Assembly: GCA_947066955.1 (NCBI GenBank)
Contig: CAMTAF010000032.1
Span: 1-35,039, forward strand
From: an uncultured Hungatella sp.
GTDB taxonomy: Bacteria; Bacillota; Clostridia; Lachnospirales; Lachnospiraceae
DNA: 35,039 nucleotides
Reading direction: 5' to 3'
This document shows, piece by piece, positions 7,664 to 15,273 of this stretch. A model generated the notes under the pieces. That model saw only the letters and a program-made list of their open reading frames with translations. It ran no database searches and was not told the origin of the DNA. The stretch's first letter is position 1. Each line of letters starts with the position of its first letter. The translations under genes and the position numbers were made by a program.

Positions 7664-10600
7664 ATGAGAAAGCTAAGAAGAAAACTGTCCCAGGCCTTGG
7701 CAGTGACCCTGGTGGTTTCATCATTGAATCCAACAGGACTTGTGGCGTCCGCGGCAGTTGAGGACAAGGCAGTGGAGCGAGTGGCAGGCGGGATACAGAA
7801 ACTGGAGATTGCCACGGGCTTGGAACGGGACCAAGAGGAGGAGAAAACAGAACTGGCAGAAAAGGAACTGGACGATGCGAAAGGTCAGGACAAACTGGCG
7901 GAAGCGGCCAAGGCGGCGACAGACGGCGGCAGCTGCGGGGAGAACGGCAGCGGCGATGTGACATGGACCCTGGAAAACCGGGTTTTGACCATCAGCGGGA
8001 ATGGAAAGATGATGTCAGACAGGGCATCCGGCTATCCATGGTACCAAGATCGTGATAATATTCGGGAGGTTGTCATTGAGGAAGGCGTAACCAGTATTGG
8101 CGCAGGTGCATTTGATAGCTATCCGATTTTGAGGACAGTTCAGATTGCGGATTCGGTAAAAGAAATTGGCGAGTCAGCATTTTCTAGTTGTGGTAAGCTG
8201 GAGAATCTGGATCTTGGAAATGGCGTGGAGACTATTGGTGCCTATGCGTTTGAAGACTGCGATTACTTAGAGGAAGTAATCATACCAGACAGTGTGATTA
8301 CTTTAAAGATTGGTAGCGGCGGAGCCTATTTCAGTAGAACATTTTGCGGCTGTTCTAACCTAAAAGTGGTAAAGCTTGGAAATGGGCTGACCAGTATCCC
8401 ATCACAGACATTTTACGGTTGTTCCAGCCTGCAAAGGATCGAAGTTCCGGATAATGTAACATCCATTGGATCCGAGGCATTTGGTCAGTGTACAGTTTTG
8501 CGGGAAGCAGTAATTGGGGATAGAGTTGAGGAAATTGGAGAGAACGCATTTTGGGCATGTATAAATCTGGAGAAAGTAAACATCCCAAGCCAGGTACTCA
8601 TAATTATAAACGGCACATTTGATGGTTGCGAAAACCTGAGGGAAGTAACCATTGGAGCAGGGATAGAAATTATTGAGGGAGCATTTACTGGCTGCCAAAA
8701 TTTGACAGATGTTTACTATGAAGGCACCTGGGAACAGTGGAAAGAGATCGACATAGAGGAGAGAGAAGGAAGAAATAAACCCCTCATGGATGCTAATTTA
8801 TACATACAGGGCCGTCTGGTGGGGCTTGAACTGGATCAAGTTGAGGTGTCAGTAGATGAAGGAGAAGAATTCCAGCTGACTGTCAGCAAATTTCCGGAAG
8901 AACTTGAGGGCGACCTTACCAAAGCCCAGTGGTCCTCCAGCAACAATACCGTGGCGATAGCAGAAGGCGAAGGGGAGACAGTGACTGTCAAAGCCTTATC
9001 CGCGGGAACCGCCGAGATCACAGTGACATTAGACAACCGGAAATGTGTCTGCAACGTGACGGTAACCGAGGCGGAGAAACCTCCGGTAGCCCTGGAGAGC
9101 CTGAACCTGAGCCTTGCCGAGAAAACCTTGAAAGAGGGAGAGAGTTTCGATCTGACTGTGAGCAAGACCCCGGAGAATGCTGAGGCAGACCTGTCCAAAG
9201 TGATCTGGAGCACCAGCGACGACAAGGTGGCAGTCGTAGAAGGAAACGGAGCAACAGTAAAAGTGAAAGCCCTGTCAGCAGGAACCGCCGAGATCACCGT
9301 AAAACTGGGAGACAAGACCAGCACCTGCAAAGTGACTGTGACAGAAGCCGAGAAACCGCCAGTAGTGGTTGAGCTTGAGAGCCTGAGTCTGGACAGCACG
9401 GAGAAGACCCTGAAAGAGGGAGAAGAGTTCCATCTGACCGTGAGCAAGACCCCAGAGAACGCAGAGGCAGACCTGTCCAAAGTGATCTGGACCACCAGTG
9501 ATGAGAAAGTAGCAATGGTAGAAGGCAGCGGGGCGACAGTAAAAGTGAAAGCCCTGTCAGCGGGAACCGCTGAGATCACGGTGAAGCTGGGAGACAAGAC
9601 CAGCACCTGCAAAGTGACTGTGACAGAGGCCGAGAAACCGCCTGTAGTGATCGAGCTTGAGAGCCTGACCCTGGACAGTACAGAGGAGACCCTGAAAGAG
9701 GGAGAAGAGTTCGATCTGACCGCGAACAAGACCCCGGAGAATGCGGCAGCGGATCTGTCCCATGCGGTATGGAGCAGCAGCGACGAGGCAGTAGCAACCG
9801 TGGAAGGAAATGGAGCGGCCGCAAAGGTAAAGGCCGTTGCAGAAGGAACCGCAGAGATCACTGTGAAACTTGAGGACAAGACTGCAGTATGCAAGGTAAC
9901 GGTAACGAAAGCGGAGGAGCCTCCGGTAGTGGTAGGCCTTGAGAGCATCCAGTTAAGCGAAGCAGAGAAGACAGCGACAGTAGGCGAAGAATTTGATCTG
10001 ACCGCGAACAAGACCCCGGAGAACGCCACAGCGGATCTGTCCCATGCGGTATGGAGCAGCAGCGACGAGGCAGTGGCAACCGTGGAAGGAAATGGAGCAG
10101 CCGCGAAGGTGAAAGCCGTTGCGGAAGGAACCGCCGAGATCACCGTGAAGCTTGAGGACAAGACCGCGGTATGCAAGGTAACAGTAAGGAAAGCGGAGGA
10201 GCCGCCAGTAGTGGTAGGCCTTGAGAACATCCAGTTAAGCGAGACAGAGAAGGCAGCAACAGTAGGCGAAGAGTTTGATCTGACCGCGAACAAGACCCCG
10301 GAGAACGCCACAGCGGATCTGTCCAACGCGGTATGGAGCAGCAGCGACGAGGCAGTGGCGACCGTGGAAGGAAATGGAGCAGCGGCAAAGGTAAAGGCCA
10401 TTGCAGAAGGAACCGCCGAGATCACCGTGGCTCTTGAGGACAAGACCGCGGTATGCAAGGTAACGGTAACAAAAGCAGAGGAGCCGCCGGTAGTAGTCGA
10501 GCTTGAGAGCATCCGGTTAAGTGAGAGCGCGAGAGCGCTGAGGGTCGGCCAGACCTTCAAGCTGACCGTAACCATGAACCCGGAGAACGCGACAAACGCG

Positions 10601-11161
10601 AACCTCGCCGATGTGAGATGGACCAGCTCCAATGAGGCAGTGGCCGCTGTTGACCAGGAAGGAAACGTGAAAGGCATAGCTGCGGGTTCCGCGACAATCA
10701 CGGCAGCGCTTAACGGGAAAACCGCATCCTGCGCAGTAACCGTTCGTAGAGCCTCCAGCGGCGACGGAAGTTCCAGCAGCGGAAGTTCCGGCAGAAGCTC
10801 CTCCTCAACCAGCGGGGCCAATACCTGGAGCCAGGATGCACAGGGCTGGAGATACAAAAAAGGAGACAACACCTGGGCAACCAACGGCTGGCAGCAGCTG
10901 TCCTACAACGGAACCGTGGAGTGGTACTATTTCAACGACCAGGGATACATGAGCACGGGCTGGATAACCGACCAGGGAAGAAAATATTACCTCAACCCCG
11001 TATCCGACGGCACTCAGGGCAAGATGGTCACGGGCTGGCAGCAGATTGAGGGAAAATGGTACTATTTCAATGAAGTCTCAGACGGAACCAGAGGAGCGTT
11101 GATGACCAACACTCAGATTGGGGAGTATTATGTAAATGAAGAGGGAGTCTGGGCAGAGTAA
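7664..11161 (+). CDS. Secreted BspA-like LRR / BIG2 / cell-wall-binding surface protein (cassette A)
   Basis: The 1165-residue protein has a basic N-terminus and hydrophobic signal peptide ending near ASAA (about residue 31). A spacer and a CGENG-type lead-in (about 85-120) are followed by BspA-like LRR_5 repeats (about 125-360; recurring IPDSV, IGxxAF and GCxxL). Seven BIG2 immunoglobulin-like repeats of about 90 residues follow (about 384-1028), then a Ser/Gly linker (about 1029-1050) and choline-binding-type cell-wall repeats (WYYFN, GWxxxxGKWYYF; about 1051-1165). It is predicted to be exported and held non-covalently at the cell wall; adhesion is an inference from such proteins. Ribosome site GGAG lies before the ATG at 7664. 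The LRR part is AT-richer than the BIG2 part, and the BIG2 modules are almost identical at DNA level, implying module duplication. No terminator like those of copies B and C follows. Confidence 0.9.
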   Translation: MRKLRRKLSQALAVTLVVSSLNPTGLVASAAVEDKAVERVAGGIQKLEIATGLERDQEEEKTELAEKELDDAKGQDKLAEAAKAATDGGSCGENGSGDVTWTLENRVLTISGNGKMMSDRASGYPWYQDRDNIREVVIEEGVTSIGAGAFDSYPILRTVQIADSVKEIGESAFSSCGKLENLDLGNGVETIGAYAFEDCDYLEEVIIPDSVITLKIGSGGAYFSRTFCGCSNLKVVKLGNGLTSIPSQTFYGCSSLQRIEVPDNVTSIGSEAFGQCTVLREAVIGDRVEEIGENAFWACINLEKVNIPSQVLIIINGTFDGCENLREVTIGAGIEIIEGAFTGCQNLTDVYYEGTWEQWKEIDIEEREGRNKPLMDANLYIQGRLVGLELDQVEVSVDEGEEFQLTVSKFPEELEGDLTKAQWSSSNNTVAIAEGEGETVTVKALSAGTAEITVTLDNRKCVCNVTVTEAEKPPVALESLNLSLAEKTLKEGESFDLTVSKTPENAEADLSKVIWSTSDDKVAVVEGNGATVKVKALSAGTAEITVKLGDKTSTCKVTVTEAEKPPVVVELESLSLDSTEKTLKEGEEFHLTVSKTPENAEADLSKVIWTTSDEKVAMVEGSGATVKVKALSAGTAEITVKLGDKTSTCKVTVTEAEKPPVVIELESLTLDSTEETLKEGEEFDLTANKTPENAAADLSHAVWSSSDEAVATVEGNGAAAKVKAVAEGTAEITVKLEDKTAVCKVTVTKAEEPPVVVGLESIQLSEAEKTATVGEEFDLTANKTPENATADLSHAVWSSSDEAVATVEGNGAAAKVKAVAEGTAEITVKLEDKTAVCKVTVRKAEEPPVVVGLENIQLSETEKAATVGEEFDLTANKTPENATADLSNAVWSSSDEAVATVEGNGAAAKVKAIAEGTAEITVALEDKTAVCKVTVTKAEEPPVVVELESIRLSESARALRVGQTFKLTVTMNPENATNANLADVRWTSSNEAVAAVDQEGNVKGIAAGSATITAALNGKTASCAVTVRRASSGDGSSSSGSSGRSSSSTSGANTWSQDAQGWRYKKGDNTWATNGWQQLSYNGTVEWYYFNDQGYMSTGWITDQGRKYYLNPVSDGTQGKMVTGWQQIEGKWYYFNEVSDGTRGALMTNTQIGEYYVNEEGVWAE

Positions 11162-11211
11162 ATCTTACAGCTCCCGGGGACCGTTCGTTCCTAGAGGGTG
11201 AATGGACGATG

Positions 11212-11241
11212 CTTCTTGTCCGGCGCAAGCCGGGCAAGAAG
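11212..11241. other. 13-bp hairpin with GCAA tetraloop
   Basis: Positions 11212-11224 pair with 11229-11241 (12 Watson-Crick pairs and one G-U) around a GCAA tetraloop, 50 bp after the surface-protein stop. There is no T tract, so it is not a typical intrinsic terminator. It may be an mRNA 3'-end structure or part of a repeat element. Confidence 0.55.
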
Positions 11242-11287
11242 ATGCCCCTTTCCGAGAAATGTCCCCTCCCATACGGTAGAGAAAGGT

Positions 11288-11404
11288 TTACTTAATCCAG
11301 TAGGGGAGGTCTTTCCCCCTACCCGTCGCGCGGCCCGTGTGCCGTTTTTCTTTTATCCTTTTAAAATATCGTCGTGCGGCGTTCGAAAATCGTATTTCAT
11401 ACAT
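11288..11404 (-). pseudogene. RelE/ParE-like toxin, broken after its N-terminus
   Basis: Three bases after the antitoxin stop, an ATG at 11404 (ribosome site GGAGGA overlapping the antitoxin end) opens a frame starting MYEIRFSNAARRYFKRIKEK. This is typical of RelE/ParE-superfamily toxins, whose first strand and helix read MYxIxFSxxAxxYFKKLKEK. After about 20 residues the sequence passes into a dispersed repeat element (about 11297-11346, inverted relative to 25834-25884) and stops after 38 residues. The family's full length is about 90-110, so the active-site half is gone. The gene order, antitoxin then toxin with almost no gap, is standard for such operons. The break looks like insertion or deletion at the repeat. 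Confidence 0.65.
11297..11346 (-). repeat. Dispersed repeat element fragment (inverted copy of 25834-25884)
   Basis: Read on the minus strand this segment matches 25834-25884 at most positions, including cacgggccgcgcg and the hairpin gtagggg ... cccctac with the loop gaaagacct. It corresponds to the 3' half of the two-part element at 25795-25884 and lies inside the broken toxin frame. Confidence 0.7.
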
Positions 11405-11407
11405 GTA

Positions 11408-11704
11408 TTAATCCTCCGCGCCAAACAGCTCATCCAAGGAGGTGGCTTTCCCGCTTTTGGCAATTTCATGGGCCTCCACTATGAGCTGAACAACCGCTGG
11501 ACGGATTTTTTTACTCTGTTCTTTAAATTTTTCCAAAAGCTCTTTACCTGAATATCCTTGCGCGATTAGATCTTCCAGAATGTTCTCCGCGAACTGGCTT
11601 CCTCCCATACGCACAGGACGAATGAGTATCCCATCATCTTTTAAGATACATTCGGCCTCATTCATAATCTTTCTTTCCGCTAAGAAACTGCCGGCTGCTG
11701 CCAT
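11408..11704 (-). CDS. Putative antitoxin of a broken RelE-type toxin-antitoxin operon
   Basis: The 98-residue acidic/helical protein contains LKDDGILIRPVR, an AbrB/SpoVT-like or RelB-like element, then a helical C-terminal half (QFAENILEDLIAQGYSG ... SLDELFGAED) of the kind that wraps a toxin. I recall similar proteins annotated as type II antitoxins in Firmicutes, but the family name is not certain. The ATG at 11704 is chosen over the in-frame GTG at 11713 because GGAGG sits eight bases before it. The toxin frame begins three bases after its stop codon but is truncated, so this antitoxin is orphaned. Confidence 0.65.
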   Translation of the reverse strand: MAAAGSFLAERKIMNEAECILKDDGILIRPVRMGGSQFAENILEDLIAQGYSGKELLEKFKEQSKKIRPAVVQLIVEAHEIAKSGKATSLDELFGAED

Positions 11705-11713
11705 GCGAATCAC

Positions 11714-11929
11714 CTCCGCTGGGTTGATATTTCTTTGCAGCTATGCGAAAGGCTTGGGCCTCCAACGGTTGGCCGCAGTTCCGTGGATTTTCTCTGTGGA
11801 TTTTGCTGGGCGGCGAATAAGGGAGTCTTCAGATCATTATGAAGGAGACAATTTCACCACCAGAGTGAAAATGTGGAAGTATATCACAGGTGTCTTGGAG
11901 TTGCAATATAAAGATCTCAAAAAAGATAT
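11714..11929. other. Intergenic DNA with a possible cell-wall-repeat scrap
   Basis: No gene is supported. Around 11748-11775 the + strand reads AWASNGWPQF, resembling the TWASNGWQQL of the cell-wall-binding repeats (for example near 19305-19330), so this may be a relic of another surface-protein copy. The rest is unassigned. Confidence 0.3.
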
Positions 11930-11957
11930 TGACATATACGCATAAAGGGCGCATAAT
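11930..11957 (+). promoter_or_regulatory. Promoter of the hicAB operon
   Basis: TTGACA (11930-11935) and CATAAT (11952-11957) are separated by 16 bases and lie about 25 bases before the hicA start. HicB-type antitoxins commonly repress such promoters. Confidence 0.65.
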
Positions 11958-11982
11958 TATAGCTGTAAGTAGGAGGAAGCAA

Positions 11983-12156
11983 ATGAAAACAAAAGACCTT
12001 ATTCAACTGTTAGAAAATAATGGTTGGAAGTTCAAGCGGCATGGCTCGGACCATGATGTCTATATAAAAGGAACAGAACGTGAGAGCATTCCAAGACATA
12101 AAGAGATAAAAGAAAACTTGGCAAAAGCTATTATCAAAAGGCGTGGGCTCAAATAA
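11983..12156 (+). CDS. hicA: HicA-type mRNA interferase toxin
   Basis: The 57-residue protein is a HicA toxin with a dsRNA-binding-like fold: KTKDLIQLLENNGWKFKRHG, then H24 in the G-S-D-H segment, the position of the catalytic histidine used to cleave mRNA. Length is typical (55-65 residues). The ATG at 11983 follows a strong AGGAGG site. Gene order hicA then hicB, 27 bp apart, is the common arrangement. The pair appears intact and could serve as an addiction or phage-response module within this island. Confidence 0.88.
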   Translation: MKTKDLIQLLENNGWKFKRHGSDHDVYIKGTERESIPRHKEIKENLAKAIIKRRGLK

Positions 12157-12183
12157 GCACACAGGAATTAGGAGGTGTTTTCT

Positions 12184-12579
12184 GTGAAAAATTCTTATCC
12201 GATTATTTTAATCCCTGATAAGGTTGGTTATGTGGTATATGTCCCTGATTTCAATATAAATACTGAGGGAGATACGGTGACAGAAGCCATTGAGATGGCC
12301 CGGGACGCAATAGGAGTTGTTGGCATTGATATGGAAGATGATGGGGAGGTATTACCGGAGCCAACAGCAGTTTCAGAGGTAAAGAGAGATTCAGAAGCAG
12401 ATATTGTGACGCTTGTGGATGTGGACTTTGGAGAGTACCGCAGAAAGAGCGATATGAGGGCAGTGAAGAAAAACTGTACCATACCGTCATGGCTAAATTT
12501 TGAAGCCGAAAAAGCGGGGGTAAATTTTTCCGCAATATTAACAGCGGCCCTCAAAACTGAATTGAAAATCCAAAACTGA
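12184..12579 (+). CDS. hicB: HicB-type antitoxin
   Basis: The 131-residue protein begins with the HicB fold that mimics the RNase-H-like partner (KNSYPIILIPDKVGYVVYVP, then EAIEMARDAIGVVGIDMEDDG). It ends in a short ribbon-helix-helix-type DNA-binding segment (about 98-131; IPSWLNFEAEKAGVNFSAIL), as in HicB proteins that autorepress. The GTG at 12184 is chosen because AGGAGG lies eight bases before it; the upstream in-frame GTG at 12175 overlaps the ribosome site. HicB neutralises HicA and regulates the operon. Confidence 0.88.
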   Translation: MKNSYPIILIPDKVGYVVYVPDFNINTEGDTVTEAIEMARDAIGVVGIDMEDDGEVLPEPTAVSEVKRDSEADIVTLVDVDFGEYRRKSDMRAVKKNCTIPSWLNFEAEKAGVNFSAILTAALKTELKIQN

Positions 12580-12649
12580 TAGGCAGAAATGAGGATAGGT
12601 TCTTTTTATGTACACGGGCCCCTAGAGGGAAGTTGTCAGCACTTTATGG

Positions 12650-12708
12650 ATGCTGCGTTTATCCGCTATGCGTTTCAGAGCTTCCCGAAGTGTTCCGGGT
12701 CCGCAGGA
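12650..12708. repeat. Fragment shared with 6940-6982
   Basis: About 45 bp around tatccgct, tgcgtt and cagagcttcccgaagt match the stretch just before cassette A. This marks the upstream edge of cassette B. No coding function is recognised. Confidence 0.5.
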
Positions 12709-12805
12709 GTATTGCAAACAAAAACTGGTGAAAGAAATGAAAGAAAAACTGGCAGGAAAATGCGCCTCTGCAGACCATGCAGGCCCAAAGGACGTAGCGG
12801 ATTTT
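12709..12805 (+). pseudogene. Internal fragment of an AbiEii-like nucleotidyltransferase (cassette B)
   Basis: This stretch matches 15088-15182 of the intact nucleotidyltransferase gene almost base for base (coding LVKEMKEKLAGK ... SADHAGPKDVADF), with a one-base loss in the A run near the start. It is joined directly to BIG2-coding DNA, so the end of the gene, the leader and most of the surface-protein gene have been deleted. Confidence 0.85.
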
Positions 12806-13146
12806 GACCGTAACCATGAACCCGGAGAACGCGACAAACGCGAGCCTTGCCGATGTGAGATGGGCCAGCTCCAATGGGGCAGTGGCCTGTTGACCAGGAA
12901 GGAAACGTGAAAGGCATAGCAGCAGGCTCCGCGACAATCACGGCAGCGCTAACGGGAAGACCGCATCCTGCGCAGGGCTGGAGATACAAAAAAGGAGACA
13001 ACACCTGGGCGACCAACGGCTGGCAGCAGATTGAGGGAAAATGGTACTATTTCAATGAAGCCTCAGACGGAACCAGAGGAGCGTTGATGACCAACACTCA
13101 GATTGGGGAGTATTATGTAAATGAAGAAGGAGTCTGGGTAGAATAA
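12806..13146 (+). pseudogene. Decayed BIG2/cell-wall-binding surface protein (cassette B)
   Basis: The segment keeps part of the last BIG2 repeat and the final cell-wall-binding repeat of the surface proteins (matches 18981-19592). The signal peptide, LRR region, other BIG2 repeats, serine linker and two cell-wall repeats are missing. Two internal deletions fall between short direct repeats that are still present in the intact copies (tgcgcag and ggctggcagcag). A lost base in gtggcctgttgacc breaks the frame. Not expected to make a functional protein. Confidence 0.88.
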
Positions 13147-13165
13147 GTCCTAGAATAAACCAACG

Positions 13166-13200
13166 GAAGGTTCCCATGGGCATTTGGCATGGGAACCTTC
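13166..13200 (+). terminator. Hairpin after the cassette B relic
   Basis: A 13-bp perfect stem (13166-13178 / 13188-13200) matches the terminator after the intact gene at 19613-19645. The T tail is lost here, so termination may be weak. Confidence 0.6.
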
Positions 13201-13228
13201 GCTGTAAGGCCTATTTTGCCGTACTTAA

Positions 13229-13310
13229 AACGTCCAGAAATATTCATTCCAAAGTCTGCGCAAAGAGCATCGAATTGACGCTTCAGAGCTTCATCAATGA
13301 AATATGAACC
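13229..13310 (-). pseudogene. RelB/DinJ antitoxin N-terminal remnant
   Basis: A minus-strand frame reads IDEALKRQFDALCADFGMNIS, matching the ribbon-helix-helix start of RelB/DinJ antitoxins (typically NIRMDExLKxQFExxCxDxGM). The usual M-N-I-R lead and the rest of the protein are absent. It overlaps the 3' end of cassette B and is a relic. It complements the C-terminal relic at 3840-3955, but whether they came from one gene is unknown. Confidence 0.55.
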
Positions 13311-13351
13311 TAATAGGCGCAAAATATCAACGGTTCCTGAGTAACAAGAGG

Positions 13352-13380
13352 TTGACTTTATAAAGTTTCACTGATATAAT
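13352..13380 (+). promoter_or_regulatory. Promoter of the AbiE-like operon
   Basis: TTGACT (13352-13357), a 17-base spacer and a perfect TATAAT (13375-13380) precede the antitoxin gene. Transcription would start near 13387. Confidence 0.8.
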
Positions 13381-13420
13381 TAGTTTCACTATCGGAGTGA
13401 AAGAGGAATATATAGTGAAA
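13364..13420 (+). promoter_or_regulatory. Cluster of AGTTTCACT / AGTGAAA boxes, probable operator
   Basis: AGTTTCACT occurs at 13364-13372 (within the promoter spacer) and 13382-13390 (at the start site). The inverse AGTGAAA lies at 13396-13402 and again at 13414-13420 over the start codon. The middle pair forms a perfect 7-bp dyad with a 5-bp spacer. AbiEi antitoxins are known to autorepress by binding inverted repeats, which makes these the likely binding sites. Confidence 0.6.
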
Positions 13421-14440
13421 ATTGATGACAGGAAAGGGATGGAATGTGTAGAAAACAAGTTTCTTAAGCTTCCTAATATTCAGAAATATGAAGTGGACCG
13501 GAGGACAGAAGATGGGTTCATAGCTTCTGTTGAAATGGATGATGGTTTTGTATTCAAAATATATGCCTATTCCTTACAGAAGGCATTCCCATCAACAGTC
13601 ATGCAATTGATCCAAAAGAAAAACCATGACACAGAAGCCCGTATTCTGATATCACCGTATATATCGGACAGAACAGCGCAGATATGTGAAAAGAATGGGA
13701 TGGGGTATTTTGACTATGCCGGAAATTGTTGGTTTGTGGGACATTCCATATATCTGTCTGAGCGGGGGAATAAGAATCCCCAGCCGGAGGAATACAGCGC
13801 TGTCTCCATATTTGAGAGATCGTCGGTGGTTTCCTCCCGAATTTTGCGGGAGCTTTTCGCGGATGTGAATAAAGTGTGGAAGTTAAAGCATTTGTCAGAA
13901 AAAGTTGGATGCAGTATTGGGCAGGTGTCTAAAGTGATGGGATTCCTGATAAAAAATGCTTGGGCAGTTAAGACGGCAGAGGGGTATGCTGTTCAAGAGC
14001 CTGAGTCAGTTTTAAGGGAATGGGGCAGGGTTTATGGCAAGAAGGAGGTAATTTCATATCCCTGCTACAGCTTGGACAATCCCTCTGTTCTGGAAGGAAA
14101 GCTGCGGAAATTGAAACAGGACACAGGGATAGAGAGTTATCTTACAGGTTTTTCCGGCGGGGTTCGGTATGCGCCGGTTGTCCGGTATAATAAAGTCCAT
14201 GTATATATAGCCCCAGAGGACATACAGGAGGCGGTCCGCTATTTGAACATAAAAGAGGTAGACAGCGGTGCCAATATGGTCATTTTCCCTTTGGAGAATG
14301 ATTCTTATATAAAAGACAGCCGGGTCATCACAGGGGATATGGTGGTGTCACCGTTACAGATCTATTTGGACAGCATGCAGCTAAAGGGGCGGGGGGAGGA
14401 GCTGGCTGAAGCTGTTCTGAAAAAGGAGATCATCAGATGA
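13415..14440 (+). CDS. AbiEi-like antitoxin / transcriptional regulator (type IV TA)
   Basis: The 341-residue protein resembles the AbiEi_2 type of type IV antitoxins. An N-terminal region (about 1-130) includes ILISPYISDRTAQICEKNGM then GYFDYAGNCW, a winged-helix region lies at about 140-200 (VNKVWKLKHLSEKVGCSIGQVSKVMGFL in two halves), and a C-terminal domain follows (about 215-341). Such proteins counter the toxicity of the paired nucleotidyltransferase and repress their own promoter. The GTG at 13415 is preferred over the GTG at 13397 because GAGG (13403-13406) lies eight bases before it and the earlier codon falls in the operator dyad. The stop overlaps the next gene by 4 bp (ATGA), so the two are coupled. 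Confidence 0.8.
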   Translation: MKIDDRKGMECVENKFLKLPNIQKYEVDRRTEDGFIASVEMDDGFVFKIYAYSLQKAFPSTVMQLIQKKNHDTEARILISPYISDRTAQICEKNGMGYFDYAGNCWFVGHSIYLSERGNKNPQPEEYSAVSIFERSSVVSSRILRELFADVNKVWKLKHLSEKVGCSIGQVSKVMGFLIKNAWAVKTAEGYAVQEPESVLREWGRVYGKKEVISYPCYSLDNPSVLEGKLRKLKQDTGIESYLTGFSGGVRYAPVVRYNKVHVYIAPEDIQEAVRYLNIKEVDSGANMVIFPLENDSYIKDSRVITGDMVVSPLQIYLDSMQLKGRGEELAEAVLKKEIIR

Positions 14441-15273
14441 TAAAGGATGAAGATTTAAAAAGCAGCATCGATTACTCAGGGGGACAGAAAGAAGCAGCTC
14501 ATAGGATACTGGTGGAGTTGGTCAATATTTTTAAGGAGTATGAGGATGACATTCGCATAGTAGGCGGCTGGGTTCCGGACCTGATGTTTCCAGGGGAAGG
14601 ACATATAGGCAGTGTGGACGTGGACGTACTGATCAATCATTTAACATTGCATGACGAAGGTTACCAGAATATGGCAAGGATTTTGCGGGGCAGCGGGTAC
14701 AGGGAGCATCCGGATAAATATTTTTCGTTCATTAAGACAATAGAGATACAAGGGATTCCATATGATGTAGATGTTGACATCCTTGCGGGAATGTACGGCG
14801 GAACCCAGCCAAAGAAAAAAAGCCAACATGTGCAGGGGGTCAAAGCATTAAAGGCTACGGGCGGAAATTTTGCTTTTGATTTTCCGCCGCAGAAGATTCA
14901 TATAGAGGCGAAACGCCCGGATGGAGCTTATGATGTGGCAAATGTCAGCGTGATCGCAGTGGTTCCCTACCTGATTATGAAGGCAGCAGCGCTGGGGAGA
15001 GGAAAGGCCAAAGATGCCTATGACATCTACTTTCTGCTGAAGCATTACAGAGGAGGCATAGGGGAGCTGGCAAAAGAGTTCCAGCCCATTGCAAACAGAA
15101 AACTGGTGAAAGAAATGAAGGAAAAACTGGCGGGAAAATTCGCCTCCGCAGACCACGCAGGCCCAAAGGACGTAGCGGATTTTCTTGGGCAGGATGACGA
15201 GGAGGATATTGAACTGATAAAAAGAGATGCATATGAGCAGGTTCAGGCATTGCTGAATTTGGTTTTTAGCTGA
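14437..15273 (+). CDS. AbiEii-like nucleotidyltransferase toxin (type IV TA)
   Basis: The 278-residue protein has the nucleotidyltransferase signature GGW (43-45) followed by S59-V-D61-V-D63, a further acidic strand YDVDVD (109-114), and the helix KAAALGRGKAKDAYDIYFLL typical of AbiEii/AbiGii toxins. Known relatives transfer nucleotides to tRNA or other targets and block growth, often as an abortive phage defence. All catalytic acids are present, so activity is likely. It overlaps the antitoxin gene by 4 bp. The last third of this gene also exists as relics in cassettes A (7019-7108) and B (12709-12805), each next to a BIG2 surface-protein gene, so it belongs to a repeated unit. Confidence 0.85.
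   Translation: MIKDEDLKSSIDYSGGQKEAAHRILVELVNIFKEYEDDIRIVGGWVPDLMFPGEGHIGSVDVDVLINHLTLHDEGYQNMARILRGSGYREHPDKYFSFIKTIEIQGIPYDVDVDILAGMYGGTQPKKKSQHVQGVKALKATGGNFAFDFPPQKIHIEAKRPDGAYDVANVSVIAVVPYLIMKAAALGRGKAKDAYDIYFLLKHYRGGIGELAKEFQPIANRKLVKEMKEKLAGKFASADHAGPKDVADFLGQDDEEDIELIKRDAYEQVQALLNLVFS

Noticed and set aside
8836..10884. 682-codon open frame on the minus strand through the BIG2 repeats of protein A (and 512 codons at 17765-19303 in protein C)
   Set aside because: It mirrors the repeated, codon-biased BIG2 coding DNA on the other strand, has low-complexity Ser/Val/Ala composition and repeats in step with the + strand modules. No ribosome site was seen. A shadow frame.
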